A DNA stretch of 64,000 nt, from assembly GCF_002304225.1 (NCBI RefSeq), contig NZ_NSLB01000004.1:1-64000 (forward strand). Reading direction: 5' to 3'. This document shows positions 21,573 through 29,685 of this stretch, piece after piece. The stretch comes from Pseudomonas sp. HAR-UPW-AIA-41. Lineage in GTDB: Bacteria > Pseudomonadota > Gammaproteobacteria > Pseudomonadales > Pseudomonadaceae. Every line of letters begins with the position of its first letter. Positions within the stretch are counted from its first letter, which is position 1. The notes beneath the pieces were generated by a model. That model searched no databases. It was not told where the DNA came from and worked only from the letters and a program-made list of their open reading frames with translations. Position numbers and translations under genes: made by a program.

Positions 21573-22199
21573 CTAAGCCTCTTGCAGCTCGGCGGCCACA
21601 CGGAAAAACAGCAGCATCTGCGCCAGCAGAGCCCCGATCAGCGGTAACGGCGCGAGCAGAGCCAGCAGCAGGCTCATCAGCATCACCCCGCCGGCGATGT
21701 CCAGCCAGGCCATCAGGCGAAAGGACGGGTAGACGTTCTCCACCCGCAACAGGCGAATCCCCAGCCACAGACTGATGCACCCCAGCAGGAAAACCCCGGC
21801 CAGACTCAGGAACAGCGGCCAGTCCAGCTCGCCGGTCGGCTCGCCCAGAAGCAGCATGCCGCCCTCGAACAACAGGGAAAACAGCACCATGACCCACACC
21901 GGGCGCTGCAAGCCTTGCGCATTAAAGCGGGCCTCGGCCAGTTGCTTGAGCTGCAGCAGCAGATAGCAGCCGAGCAGAACCAGCGCCACGCCCAGCCAGT
22001 CATTGAGGACCTGCAGCTGCGCCGGATCCAGCCAGACGCCGGCAAAGGACGATAACCACAGCAGGGTATTGCCCAGCACTCCCGCCAGGCACAGCCAGCC
22101 CAGCAGATTGAGCCGGCCCGCCGTCCAGCCTTGCAGCTCGCTCGGCTGAGTGTCTACCAGTGGCACCGTCGGGGCGGCAAAAGGGTTGTCATCCTGCAT
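21573..22199 (-). CDS. Multi-pass inner-membrane protein, function unknown
   Basis: A 208-residue protein with about six hydrophobic segments (for example LNLLGWLCLAGVLGNTLLWL and LFLSLAGVFLLGCISLWLGI). The soluble N-terminus NPFAAPTVPL resembles the short NPYAAP-type leader found on many small DUF-containing membrane proteins. The ATG at 22199 is chosen because GGAGAGGTGCC-type sequence precedes it; the in-frame extension to 22307 is unlikely. It is divergent from benE. No function can be assigned. Confidence 0.68.
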   Translation of the reverse strand: MQDDNPFAAPTVPLVDTQPSELQGWTAGRLNLLGWLCLAGVLGNTLLWLSSFAGVWLDPAQLQVLNDWLGVALVLLGCYLLLQLKQLAEARFNAQGLQRPVWVMVLFSLLFEGGMLLLGEPTGELDWPLFLSLAGVFLLGCISLWLGIRLLRVENVYPSFRLMAWLDIAGGVMLMSLLLALLAPLPLIGALLAQMLLFFRVAAELQEA

Positions 22200-22420
22200 G
22201 GCACCTCTCCCGGCGCTTGTCTCACTACGATTTGTGTATGCCTGCGACTCTAGCAGGCCTGGCAACTGTATGGGCCTTTCGCCCCCCGGCTGTATCGCGA
22301 CAGGCACAGTTGCACGACTTTATGCTTCCGCGCTCAACTGCACCTGACCTGCGCCGCTCAGTCGACACCTTCGCGCCAGTGCGCAGGTTCATCTCAGCAA
22401 TCGTTTTCCGGAGCGTCCCG

Positions 22421-23608
22421 ATGCCGGCCAATCCACTGCGCCAGTTCTGGCGCGACAGCTCCCTTTCCGCGCTGGTTGCCGGTTTCATCGCCATGCTGAC
22501 CGGGCACACCAGTGGTCTGGTGCTGATCTTCCAGGCCGGCCAGGCCGCCGGACTGGACAGCGGACTGATCGCCTCCTGGATCTGGGCCCTGTCACTGGGC
22601 ATGACCTGCTGCACCATCGGTTTGTCGCTGTACTACCGCGCCCCCATCGTGGTGGCCTGGTCGACACCGGGCGCGGCACTGCTGATCAGCAGCCTGCCGG
22701 GTGTGACGTTCAACGAAGCCATCGGTGCCTATCTGGTGTGCGCCCTGCTGCTGACGCTGGTCGGCATCACCGGCACCTTCGAGCGCCTGCTGCGCCATCT
22801 GCCAAATTCGCTGGCTGCTGCCCTGCTGGCCGGCATCCTCTTCCGCATCGGCAGCGAGATTTTCCTCGCCGCCCAGAGCCAATTGCTGCTGGTGCTGGCC
22901 ATGCTGTTCAGTTACCTGCTGATCAAGCGTTTGCAGCCGCGCTATGCGGTACTGGCCGCCTTGCTGGTGGGCGCGGCGCTGGCCGGCGCCAACGGCCTGC
23001 TCGACCTGTCGCAGGTACCGCTGCAGCTGGCCGTCCCACAGTGGACAACGCCGGCGTTCAGCCTCAGTGCCGTAATCAGCATCGGGCTGCCGTTGTTCGT
23101 GGTGGCCATGGCCTCGCAGAACATTCCGGGCCTGGCCGTGTTGCGCGCCGATCACTACCCGGTGCCCGCCTCGCCACTGCTCAGCGTGACCGGCTTTGCC
23201 TCGCTGCTGCTGGCGCCATTGGGCAGTCACGGCGTCAACCTGGCCGCCATCACCGCCGCCATCTGCACGGGCCCGCAGGCCCATGAAGACGCCAGCAAGC
23301 GTTATACCGCTGCAGTTTTCTGTGGTCTGTTCTATGCGCTGGCGGGTCTGTTTGGCGCCAGCTTAGTGGCACTCTTTGCCGCCCTGCCCAAGGCGCTGCT
23401 GCTGTCGGTGGCGGCCATTGCCCTGTTCGGCTCCATCGGCAATGGCCTGCAGGCCGCCCTGCACAATGCCGAGGAGCGTGAAGCGGCCCTGCTGACCTTC
23501 ATGCTCACCGCCTCGGGCATCAGCCTTGGCGGTATCGGCTCGGCCTTCTGGGGGCTGCTGCTGGGCCTGGCCGTGCTGTGGATCGGCAAGCTCGGCCGGC
23601 GCGCCTGA
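22421..23608 (+). CDS. benE: Benzoate/H+ symporter family (BenE) transporter
   Basis: A 395-residue membrane protein with about 12 hydrophobic helices, matching the BenE/YdcO family: YRAPIVVAWSTPGAALL near helix 3 and ATTAAICTGPQAHEDASKRY-like sequence around residues 281-294. The ATG at 22421 (MPANPLRQF) after CCGGAGCG is family-typical; the longer frame from 22160 reads through the upstream promoter. No benzoate catabolic genes are nearby, so the true substrate may not be benzoate. It is convergent with the BASS transporter gene. Confidence 0.85.
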   Translation: MPANPLRQFWRDSSLSALVAGFIAMLTGHTSGLVLIFQAGQAAGLDSGLIASWIWALSLGMTCCTIGLSLYYRAPIVVAWSTPGAALLISSLPGVTFNEAIGAYLVCALLLTLVGITGTFERLLRHLPNSLAAALLAGILFRIGSEIFLAAQSQLLLVLAMLFSYLLIKRLQPRYAVLAALLVGAALAGANGLLDLSQVPLQLAVPQWTTPAFSLSAVISIGLPLFVVAMASQNIPGLAVLRADHYPVPASPLLSVTGFASLLLAPLGSHGVNLAAITAAICTGPQAHEDASKRYTAAVFCGLFYALAGLFGASLVALFAALPKALLLSVAAIALFGSIGNGLQAALHNAEEREAALLTFMLTASGISLGGIGSAFWGLLLGLAVLWIGKLGRRA

Positions 23609-23618
23609 ATCAATCCTG

Positions 23619-24506
23619 TCAGGCAGCGCCGCCGGCCAGCTCGCGGCCATGCACGCGATTGACCAGCCAGCCGAACACCCCGGCGGTGAAGAACATGATG
23701 AAGCCGTAGATCGCCGGCGGAATGGCCATGGTCGGGTTGTTCAGCAACGCCGGACTGAGCGCCAGGGCAATGGCCAGTGTGCCGTTGTGAATACCGATCT
23801 CCATGCCGATAGCAATCGACTGTTTCAGGCTCAGGCGCATCAGACGCGGTACCCAGTAACCCACCGCCAGGCTGACCAGATTGAAGACCAGCGCGGCCAG
23901 GCCGACTTCCGCGGCATAGGTGGTGACAGTGTCCCAGTCCTTGATCACCGCCAGCACGATGACCAGCGCCAGGAACAAGGCCGACAGAATCTTGACCGGC
24001 TTATCCATGCGCGCGGCAAAGCCCGGCGCCACGCGCCGCACCAGCATGCCGATGGCCACCGGCCCGAGCACGATGAGAAACACCTGCAGCACCTTGCCGA
24101 ACTGCAGCGGCAGAGCCTGATCGGCCGCCATGAAGTAGTTCATCGACAGATTGACGATGATCGGCATGGTCAGCACGGCGATGACCGAGTTCACCGCGGT
24201 AAGGGTAATGTTCAGCGCCACATCGCCATGGGCCAGGTGGCTGTAGAGATTAGCACTGGTACCACCGGGCGAAGCCGCCAGCAGCATCAGCCCCACGGCC
24301 AGAGCCGGCGCCAAGGCAAAGCCCTTGGCAATGAAGAAGCAGGCCACCGGGAGGATGAGGATCTGGCAGACCAGGCCGATGATCACCGGCTTGGGGTATT
24401 TCACCACCCGGGTGAAATCCGCCAGCGTCAGCGAAAGCCCCAGACCGAGCATGATGATGCCCAGCGCGGCGGGAAGAAAAACGGTCAACAAGGGATCGGC
24501 GGTCAT
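23619..24506 (-). CDS. Bile acid:sodium symporter family (BASS) transporter
   Basis: A 295-residue transporter with nine to ten hydrophobic helices. The family's signature is visible as LMLLAASPGGTSANLYSHLA and the C-terminal SIAIGMEIGIHNGTLAIALA, where the conserved Glu, Asn and Thr contribute to sodium and substrate binding. Members import bile acids, pantoate or other organic anions with sodium. No neighbouring pathway points to the substrate. The gene stands alone, ending 10 bases from the convergent benE stop. Confidence 0.85.
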   Translation of the reverse strand: MTADPLLTVFLPAALGIIMLGLGLSLTLADFTRVVKYPKPVIIGLVCQILILPVACFFIAKGFALAPALAVGLMLLAASPGGTSANLYSHLAHGDVALNITLTAVNSVIAVLTMPIIVNLSMNYFMAADQALPLQFGKVLQVFLIVLGPVAIGMLVRRVAPGFAARMDKPVKILSALFLALVIVLAVIKDWDTVTTYAAEVGLAALVFNLVSLAVGYWVPRLMRLSLKQSIAIGMEIGIHNGTLAIALALSPALLNNPTMAIPPAIYGFIMFFTAGVFGWLVNRVHGRELAGGAA

Positions 24507-25079
24507 TGTTTTTATTCTCGAACGGAAAGCTTGATCGATTGTGCCCAGAGTGCGGCGCGGCTGGCCAGTGACTCAGGCGGCCAGTAGCCTGCAATTTGTA
24601 AGCGAAAACAAGCAGGAAGCGACAGTGCTGATGCCATTCGCTCAGCCAGAGGTTCGCTAAGCACTCATGCCTTACTGCCTTGGAGCCTCAGTTTTTATTT
24701 CAGCTCATCTGCAAGAAGCATTTGGGGTGCCCGCAACCTCCACGCTTTCAACAGTTTGACCTTAACGGTCAGGCAGCGCACAGGCGCCCCTTTCGTCCGG
24801 CGGAGTGCAGTCGTTGTGTAGAGGGGTAAGCCGCAGGGAGCGGCGCAAGCGGCGATGGGCCAGGGATGGCCCTTCGCCGTGGCCCCTCGGAGCAATGACG
24901 TAGCGAAGGAACCCTGCGCGAAGCGCAGGGCCGGATGACGGGGCTAGACCTTTGGTTTCTTTTGGGGCAATGCCAAAAGAAACTCGCCCAGCAGGGCGAA
25001 AATGAGCATCCCAGCCACTTCGACAATGAGCGGAGTATGCGGCGCTTTGAGCGAGCCGCATTACTCCACTGCTCGCTGC
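24507..25079. repeat. 573-base non-coding region with hairpin-rich repeat-like sequence
   Basis: No coding potential is seen. From about 24771 the sequence holds a series of stems: GGCGAtGGGCCA-GGGA-TGGCCCtTCGCC (24851-24878, one T-T mismatch), CCCTGCGC-GAA-GCGCAGGG (24912-24930), an 11-base stem GTTTCTTTTGG/CCAAAAGAAAC (24955-24965 and 24973-24983), and an imperfect stem GGAGTA..GCGGC/GCCGC..TACTCC (25032-25067). The GTTTCTTTTGG/CCAAAAGAAAC block recurs in many Pseudomonas intergenic repeats as I recall them. The last stem may act as terminator for the gene at 25080. The portion 24507-24770 shows nothing I recognise apart from possible BASS-gene promoter sequence. Confidence 0.55.
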
Positions 25080-25841
25080 TTACATCGCCGTTACGCCACC
25101 ATCGATTGCCAGCGCCTGACCGGTAGTAAAGGCAGCCGCATCGCTGCACAGGTAAAGCACAGCAGCAGCCACCTCCTCGACCTTGCCGATACGCCCGACC
25201 GGGTGCATGGCAGCGGCGAACTCGCCCTTCTTCGGGTCGGCCTCGTAGGCGCGGCGGAACATGTCGGTATCGATCACTGCCGGGCAGATGGCATTCACGC
25301 GGATTTTCTTCTTCGCATACTCGATGGCAGCCGACTTGGTCAGACCGATCACCGCATGCTTGGAAGCGCTGTAGATGCTCATCTTCGGCGCAGCACCGAG
25401 ACCGGCCACCGATGCGGTGTTGACGATCACGCCGCCGCCCTGGGCCAGCAGCAGCGGCAGCTCGTGCTTCATGCACAGCCACACGCCCTTGACGTTGACG
25501 CCCATGATGGCGTCGAACTCGGCCTCGCTGCCCTCGTTGAGCTTGCCCTTCTCGATTTCGATCCCGGCGTTGTTGAAGGCGTAGTCCAGACGGCCGTACT
25601 GCTCCTTGATGGTCGCCATCAGCGCCACCACCTGCTCGTCGCGGCTGACGTCGCAGCGCACGAAGATAGCCTCTCCGCCGGCAGCGCGGATCAGCTCCAC
25701 AGTACCTTCACCACCCACGGCGTCGAGGTCGGAGACCACCACCTGCAGACCTTCACCGGCAAATGCCAGGGCAGTGGCGCGGCCGATACCGGCGGCACCG
25801 CCAGTCACCAGGGCCACTTTTCCAGAATATGTAGCGCTCAT
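25080..25841 (-). CDS. Short-chain dehydrogenase/reductase
   Basis: A 253-residue classical SDR. Motifs are TGGAAGIGRA (NAD(P) loop), CDVSRDEQV, FNNAGIE, catalytic Ser in NTASVAGLG, and YSASKHAVIGLTK with the Tyr-x3-Lys pair. Asp at the end of strand 2 (VVVSDLDAV) suggests NAD preference. The ATG at 25841 follows GGGAGGATGCTGC and is preferred to an upstream in-frame GTG/ATG. The gene stands alone beside the repeat region; the substrate is unknown. Confidence 0.85.
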   Translation of the reverse strand: MSATYSGKVALVTGGAAGIGRATALAFAGEGLQVVVSDLDAVGGEGTVELIRAAGGEAIFVRCDVSRDEQVVALMATIKEQYGRLDYAFNNAGIEIEKGKLNEGSEAEFDAIMGVNVKGVWLCMKHELPLLLAQGGGVIVNTASVAGLGAAPKMSIYSASKHAVIGLTKSAAIEYAKKKIRVNAICPAVIDTDMFRRAYEADPKKGEFAAAMHPVGRIGKVEEVAAAVLYLCSDAAAFTTGQALAIDGGVTAM

Positions 25842-25992
25842 GCAGCATCCTCCCATTGAATGGCCGGCAGTCTAGCCAGCCGCTCCACGGCAGGGGCAGC
25901 ACTATCAGGCCGCTGTAGCAGGCGTCATGCAGGTAACTGATGAAGAACGCGTTGAGCGTCGATAGACTGCCGCCTCATCCAGGAGGACTGCC

Positions 25993-26424
25993 ATGACACA
26001 GAAGGAAAACTACCGTTTCAGCCTGGGCCGCGACGACAAGGCTCACGAGGTCGTGCGCTCAGGGCTCGAGGCCTTCAATACGGCGCTGATAGGGGAAAAC
26101 CCCTACCACGACTTCGCCCTCTATGCCCGCGACGGGCAGGATCAGGTGGTCGGCGGGATGTTCGGCCACTCAGGAGCAGGCTGGCTGTACATCGACTACT
26201 TGTGGCTGCACGACAGCCAGCGCGGCCAGGGGCTCGGCGCACACCTGCTAGGGCTGGCCGAAGAGGAGGCCCGGCAGCGCGGTTGCGTCGGTGTATTCCT
26301 CTACACCTACAGCTTCCAGGCACCGGGGTTCTATCAGAAACAGGGCTATCAGCCGATGGGCGTACTGGACGACTGCCCGCCGGGTTACCAGCGCATCTAC
26401 CTGAAGAAATCCCTGACGGCCTGA
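25993..26424 (+). CDS. GNAT acetyltransferase
   Basis: A 143-residue GNAT protein. The acetyl-CoA binding segment is LHDSQRGQGLGAHLLGLAEE (Q-x-x-G-x-G/A), followed by FLYTYSFQAPGFYQKQGYQ, where the tyrosine and GY close the fold. An excellent AGGAGGACTGCC precedes the ATG. The acceptor is unknown. It is convergent with pyrF across a nine-base-pair stem that also contains its stop codon. Confidence 0.82.
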   Translation: MTQKENYRFSLGRDDKAHEVVRSGLEAFNTALIGENPYHDFALYARDGQDQVVGGMFGHSGAGWLYIDYLWLHDSQRGQGLGAHLLGLAEEEARQRGCVGVFLYTYSFQAPGFYQKQGYQPMGVLDDCPPGYQRIYLKKSLTA

Positions 26425-26433
26425 GCCGTCAGG
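26412..26433. terminator. Bidirectional hairpin between GNAT gene and pyrF
   Basis: CCTGACGGC (26412-26420) and GCCGTCAGG (26425-26433) form a nine-base perfect stem with loop CTGA, which includes the GNAT stop codon. It lies between two convergent genes. No strong T tract follows, so it may act together with convergent transcription. Confidence 0.55.
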
Positions 26434-26441
26434 TCAACACC

Positions 26442-27137
26442 TCAGGCCAGTTCAGCGACCACAGCGGCCAGAGCAGCAGCCGGATCAGCCGCCTGGCTGA
26501 TCGGCCGGCCGATGACCAGATAATCGGAGCCGGCCGCCAGCGCCTGGCTCGGCGTGAGGATGCGCTTCTGGTCATCCGCGGCACTGCCCGCCGGACGAAT
26601 CCCCGGCGTGACCAGCTGCAGCTGCGGCTGTGCGGCCTTGAGCGCCACCGCTTCCTGTGCGGAACAGACCAGACCGTCCAGACCGGCCTGTGCCGCCAGA
26701 CCCGCCAGGCGCAGCACCTGCTCCTGCGGAGCGATGTCCAGGCCGATGCCGGCCAGATCGCTCTGTTCCATGCTGGTCAGCACCGTCACACCGATCAGCA
26801 GCGGCTTGTTGCCGGCCAGACGGTCCAGCTCCTCGCGGCAGGCACTCATCATGCGCAGGCCACCGGAGCAGTGCACATTGACCATCCACACCCCCAGCTC
26901 GGCAGCAGCCTTGACCGCCATGGCCGTGGTGTTGGGGATATCGTGGAATTTCAGGTCGAGGAACACCTCGAAGCCCTTGGCCTGCAACGCCTCGACCACC
27001 GCCGGGCCACAACGGGTGAACAGTTCCTTGCCGACTTTCACCCGGCACTGCGCCGGATCAAGCTGGCTGGCCAGAGCCAGTGCCGCATCACGGGAAGGAA
27101 AGTCGAGGGCAACGATGATCGGGGTCTGGCAGGCCAT
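26442..27137 (-). CDS. pyrF: Orotidine 5'-phosphate decarboxylase
   Basis: A 231-residue TIM-barrel enzyme making UMP from OMP, the last step of pyrimidine synthesis. The catalytic D-x-K-x-x-D array is visible in [13 protein letters not shown], with VALDFPSRD at the N-terminus and a phosphate-binding [10 protein letters not shown] near the C-terminus. The ATG at 27137 ([12 protein letters not shown]) gives the normal length; the upstream in-frame extension to 27266 is not supported. It is the only gene in its transcription unit here. Confidence 0.95.
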   Translation of the reverse strand: MACQTPIIVALDFPSRDAALALASQLDPAQCRVKVGKELFTRCGPAVVEALQAKGFEVFLDLKFHDIPNTTAMAVKAAAELGVWMVNVHCSGGLRMMSACREELDRLAGNKPLLIGVTVLTSMEQSDLAGIGLDIAPQEQVLRLAGLAAQAGLDGLVCSAQEAVALKAAQPQLQLVTPGIRPAGSAADDQKRILTPSQALAAGSDYLVIGRPISQAADPAAALAAVVAELA

Positions 27138-27311
27138 GGCGAAATCTCGGGCAATAACGAATCGGCGCGCATTGTAGCCGATGGCCGCCGCCCTGCCGAC
27201 CTTCAGCCTTACGACAGCAGACACAAAGCAGGTGGTCAGGTCGCATCGCTTGCAACCTAAAACCACCTATTCTCAACAGCACCGCCATCAACCGCAGCCA
27301 GGAGCACGACC

Positions 27312-28076
27312 ATGATCAAGCGCCTACGCCCCGCTCTGCTGTTGCTGCTCTGTCTGGGTCTGCCGGTAAGCGCCGAGCAGCCGGCGCCCCTGAGCTACCT
27401 GACCGAAGCCTATCCGCCCTACAACTACAGCGATGACAATATCCTGCGCGGCATCGCCGTGGATTTGCTAATCAGCGCCACGCAGCACACCAGCAAGCCT
27501 GTCACCCGCAGTCAGATCCGCCTGCAACCCTGGCCGCGCGCCTACCGCACTGCACTCAGCAAGCCCGATACCGTACTGTTTTCCACCACCCGCACCGAGG
27601 AGCGGGAAAAGCTGTTCAAGTGGGCAGGCCCCATCGCCACCACCCGTGTGGTGCTGCTGGCGCGCAAATCCAAACAGATCCGCATCGAGTCAGCCGCTGA
27701 TCTGCAGCAGTACCGTATCGGCACGGTGCCGGACGATATCGGTGAGCAGTTACTCCTTGCCATGGGCGTGAGCGAAAAACAGCTGAAACACTCGGCCAAT
27801 GCCATTGCCCTCGCCCAGCAACTGCAGGTGGGGCGCATTGATCTGTGGGCCTATGAGGAAAACGTCGCCCGCTGGTTCCTCAGCAATGCCAAGCTCGAGC
27901 CTGACGACTTCGAGTCGGTCTATCTGCTCAAGCAGGGTGAGCTGTGGTTTGCCTTCAACCCACAGGTCAGTGATGTACAAGTCAGTGAACTGCAGCAGGC
28001 TATCGATAATCTGCGTCAGCAGCCTGGCCGGGTCGGCAAGACACGCTACGACGATATCCTGCTCGACTACCTCTGA
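27312..28076 (+). CDS. Periplasmic solute-binding-fold protein (SBP_bac_3-like), orphan
   Basis: A 254-residue secreted protein. The signal peptide is RPALLLLLCLGLPVSAEQ (cleavage near residue 21). The mature part follows the family 3 amino-acid-binding pattern: LTEAYPPYNY, GIAVDLL, TRTEEREKLFKWAGPI and YRIGTVPDDIGEQLL. No permease or ATPase genes are adjacent, so it may be a sensor partner or an orphan binding protein, as is common in Pseudomonas. An AGGAGCACGACC leader precedes the ATG. Two related but distant proteins are encoded at 32803 and 33646. Confidence 0.8.
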   Translation: MIKRLRPALLLLLCLGLPVSAEQPAPLSYLTEAYPPYNYSDDNILRGIAVDLLISATQHTSKPVTRSQIRLQPWPRAYRTALSKPDTVLFSTTRTEEREKLFKWAGPIATTRVVLLARKSKQIRIESAADLQQYRIGTVPDDIGEQLLLAMGVSEKQLKHSANAIALAQQLQVGRIDLWAYEENVARWFLSNAKLEPDDFESVYLLKQGELWFAFNPQVSDVQVSELQQAIDNLRQQPGRVGKTRYDDILLDYL

Positions 28077-28183
28077 GGCCACTGCGCCGTGATTGTGCAA
28101 ACTCGCCCGCTGCTGACCCATCGGTGGGCAAAAGCATCAGCGCGGCACTGCTGTAACGCCCGTATTTCAAGGACTCCCACATC

Positions 28184-28199
28184 TGGCATAGACCATGCT
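28184..28199 (+). promoter_or_regulatory. Putative sigma-54 (-24/-12) promoter of eat-eutBC
   Basis: TGGCAT (28184-28189), five bases, then ATGCT (28195-28199) match TGGCAC-N5-TTGCW with exact GG (28185-28186) to GC (28197-28198) spacing and two mismatches. It lies 40 bases before the eat ATG. Just downstream, TTGAC-N6-GTCAA (28207-28222) is an inverted repeat overlapping the expected start point. Ethanolamine genes of P. aeruginosa are, as I recall, controlled by RpoN and the enhancer-binding protein EatR. Confidence 0.6.
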
Positions 28200-28238
28200 T
28201 AAGGCGTTGACACTTTAGTCAACTTCGAGGGTTACAGC

Positions 28239-29609
28239 ATGGGCACAACACTCAAAGCCAGTCTCGGAACCCCGCATCTGTGGGGCATCGCCGTAGGCCT
28301 GGTGATTTCTGGCGAATATTTTGGCTGGAGCTACGGCTGGGGCGTAGCGGGAACCCTGGGGTTCCTCATCACCGCCCTGCTGGTGGCGACCATGTACACC
28401 TGTTTCATCTTCAGTTTCACCGAACTGACTACTGCCATTCCCCATGCCGGCGGACCTTTCGCCTACAGCCGTCGGGCATTCGGCGAGCGCGGCGGACTGA
28501 TCGCCGGTCTGGCCACCCTGATCGAATTCGTTTTCGCCCCGCCAGCCATCGCCATGGCCATCGGTGCCTATCTCAACGTGCAGTTCCCGGGCCTCGATCC
28601 CAAACTCGCGGCCGTCGGCGCCTACATCATCTTCATGGGCCTGAATATTGTCGGGGTCAGCATTGCCGCCACCTTCGAGCTGGTGGTGACCATCCTCGCG
28701 GTGGTCGAACTACTGGTGTTCATGGGCGTGGTGGCACCCGGTTTCAGCTTCAGCAACTTTGTGCTCAACGGCTGGGCCGGCAGCAACGAGTTCAACCTCG
28801 GGGCGATCTCCGGCATCTTCGCCGCCATCCCCTTCGCCATCTGGTTCTTCCTCGCCATCGAAGGCGCGGCCATGGCCGCCGAGGAAGCCAAGGACCCGCA
28901 GCGCACCATTCCCAAGGCGTACATCAGCGGCATCCTGACCCTGGTGCTGCTGGCTCTTGGCGTGATGATCTTCGCCGGCGGCGTGGGCGACTGGACAGTC
29001 CTGTCCAACATCAACGACCCGCTGCCCCAGGCGATGAAGACCGTGGTCGGTGAGAACTCCGGCTGGCTGCACATGCTGGTGTGGATCGGCCTGTTCGGTC
29101 TGGTCGCCAGCTTCCACGGCATCATCTTGGGCTACTCGCGGCAGTTCTTCGCCCTGGCCCGCGCAGGCTACCTGCCGGCAGGCCTGGCCAAGCTCAACCG
29201 TTTCCACACCCCGCACCGCGCCATCATCGCCGGCGGGCTGATCGGCATCGCCGCCATCTACAGCGACGGTCTGATCAACCTGCAGGGCATGAGCCTGACC
29301 GCCGCCATGATCACCATGAGCGTGTTCGGTGCCATCGTCATGTACATCATGAGCATGCTCAGCCTGTTCCGTCTGCGTCAGACCGAGCCGAACCTGCAGC
29401 GCAGTTTCATGGCGCCGGGCTACCCGGTGATTCCGGCCATTGCCCTTGCTCTCGCTCTGGTCTGCCTGGTGGCAATGGCCTGGTTCAACACCACGATCGG
29501 TCTAATTTTCCTCGGTTTCATGGCTGCCGGCTTCGTCTGGTTCCAGTTCACCGCTCATCATCGCGAAGCCGCAGCTGGCGATACCCTGCTCACCGGCGGT
29601 GCTGCTTAA
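28239..29609 (+). CDS. eat: Ethanolamine permease
   Basis: A 456-residue APC-superfamily permease with about 12 membrane helices. N-terminal GIAVGLVISGEYFGWSYGWG and central FLAIEGAAMAAEEAKDPQRT are characteristic of the ethanolamine permease (EAT) subfamily. It would import ethanolamine for cleavage by the EutBC lyase encoded immediately downstream. A terminator-like hairpin lies in the 76-base gap before eutB, possibly adjusting the ratio of transporter to enzyme. Expression probably depends on the sigma-54 type promoter upstream. Confidence 0.92.
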   Translation: MGTTLKASLGTPHLWGIAVGLVISGEYFGWSYGWGVAGTLGFLITALLVATMYTCFIFSFTELTTAIPHAGGPFAYSRRAFGERGGLIAGLATLIEFVFAPPAIAMAIGAYLNVQFPGLDPKLAAVGAYIIFMGLNIVGVSIAATFELVVTILAVVELLVFMGVVAPGFSFSNFVLNGWAGSNEFNLGAISGIFAAIPFAIWFFLAIEGAAMAAEEAKDPQRTIPKAYISGILTLVLLALGVMIFAGGVGDWTVLSNINDPLPQAMKTVVGENSGWLHMLVWIGLFGLVASFHGIILGYSRQFFALARAGYLPAGLAKLNRFHTPHRAIIAGGLIGIAAIYSDGLINLQGMSLTAAMITMSVFGAIVMYIMSMLSLFRLRQTEPNLQRSFMAPGYPVIPAIALALALVCLVAMAWFNTTIGLIFLGFMAAGFVWFQFTAHHREAAAGDTLLTGGAA

Positions 29610-29640
29610 CTAGCCTGACAAGCTATTGAGAAAGTCCCCG

Positions 29641-29667
29641 AGCCGTGCCCCGCCGGGCACGGCTTTT
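29641..29667 (+). terminator. Terminator-like hairpin between eat and eutB
   Basis: AGCCGTGCCC (29641-29650) pairs perfectly with GGGCACGGCT (29655-29664) around a CGCC loop, followed by TTT at 29665-29667. It has the form of an intrinsic terminator but sits between two genes of one pathway, so it probably acts as a partial terminator or protects one end of a processed transcript. Confidence 0.7.
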
Positions 29668-29685
29668 CCCTGTTCGGAGTCAGCG

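Noticed and set aside
23603..23624. GCCTGA/TCAGGC hairpin between benE and the BASS gene
   Set aside because: A six-base stem with a 10-base loop and no T tract is too weak.
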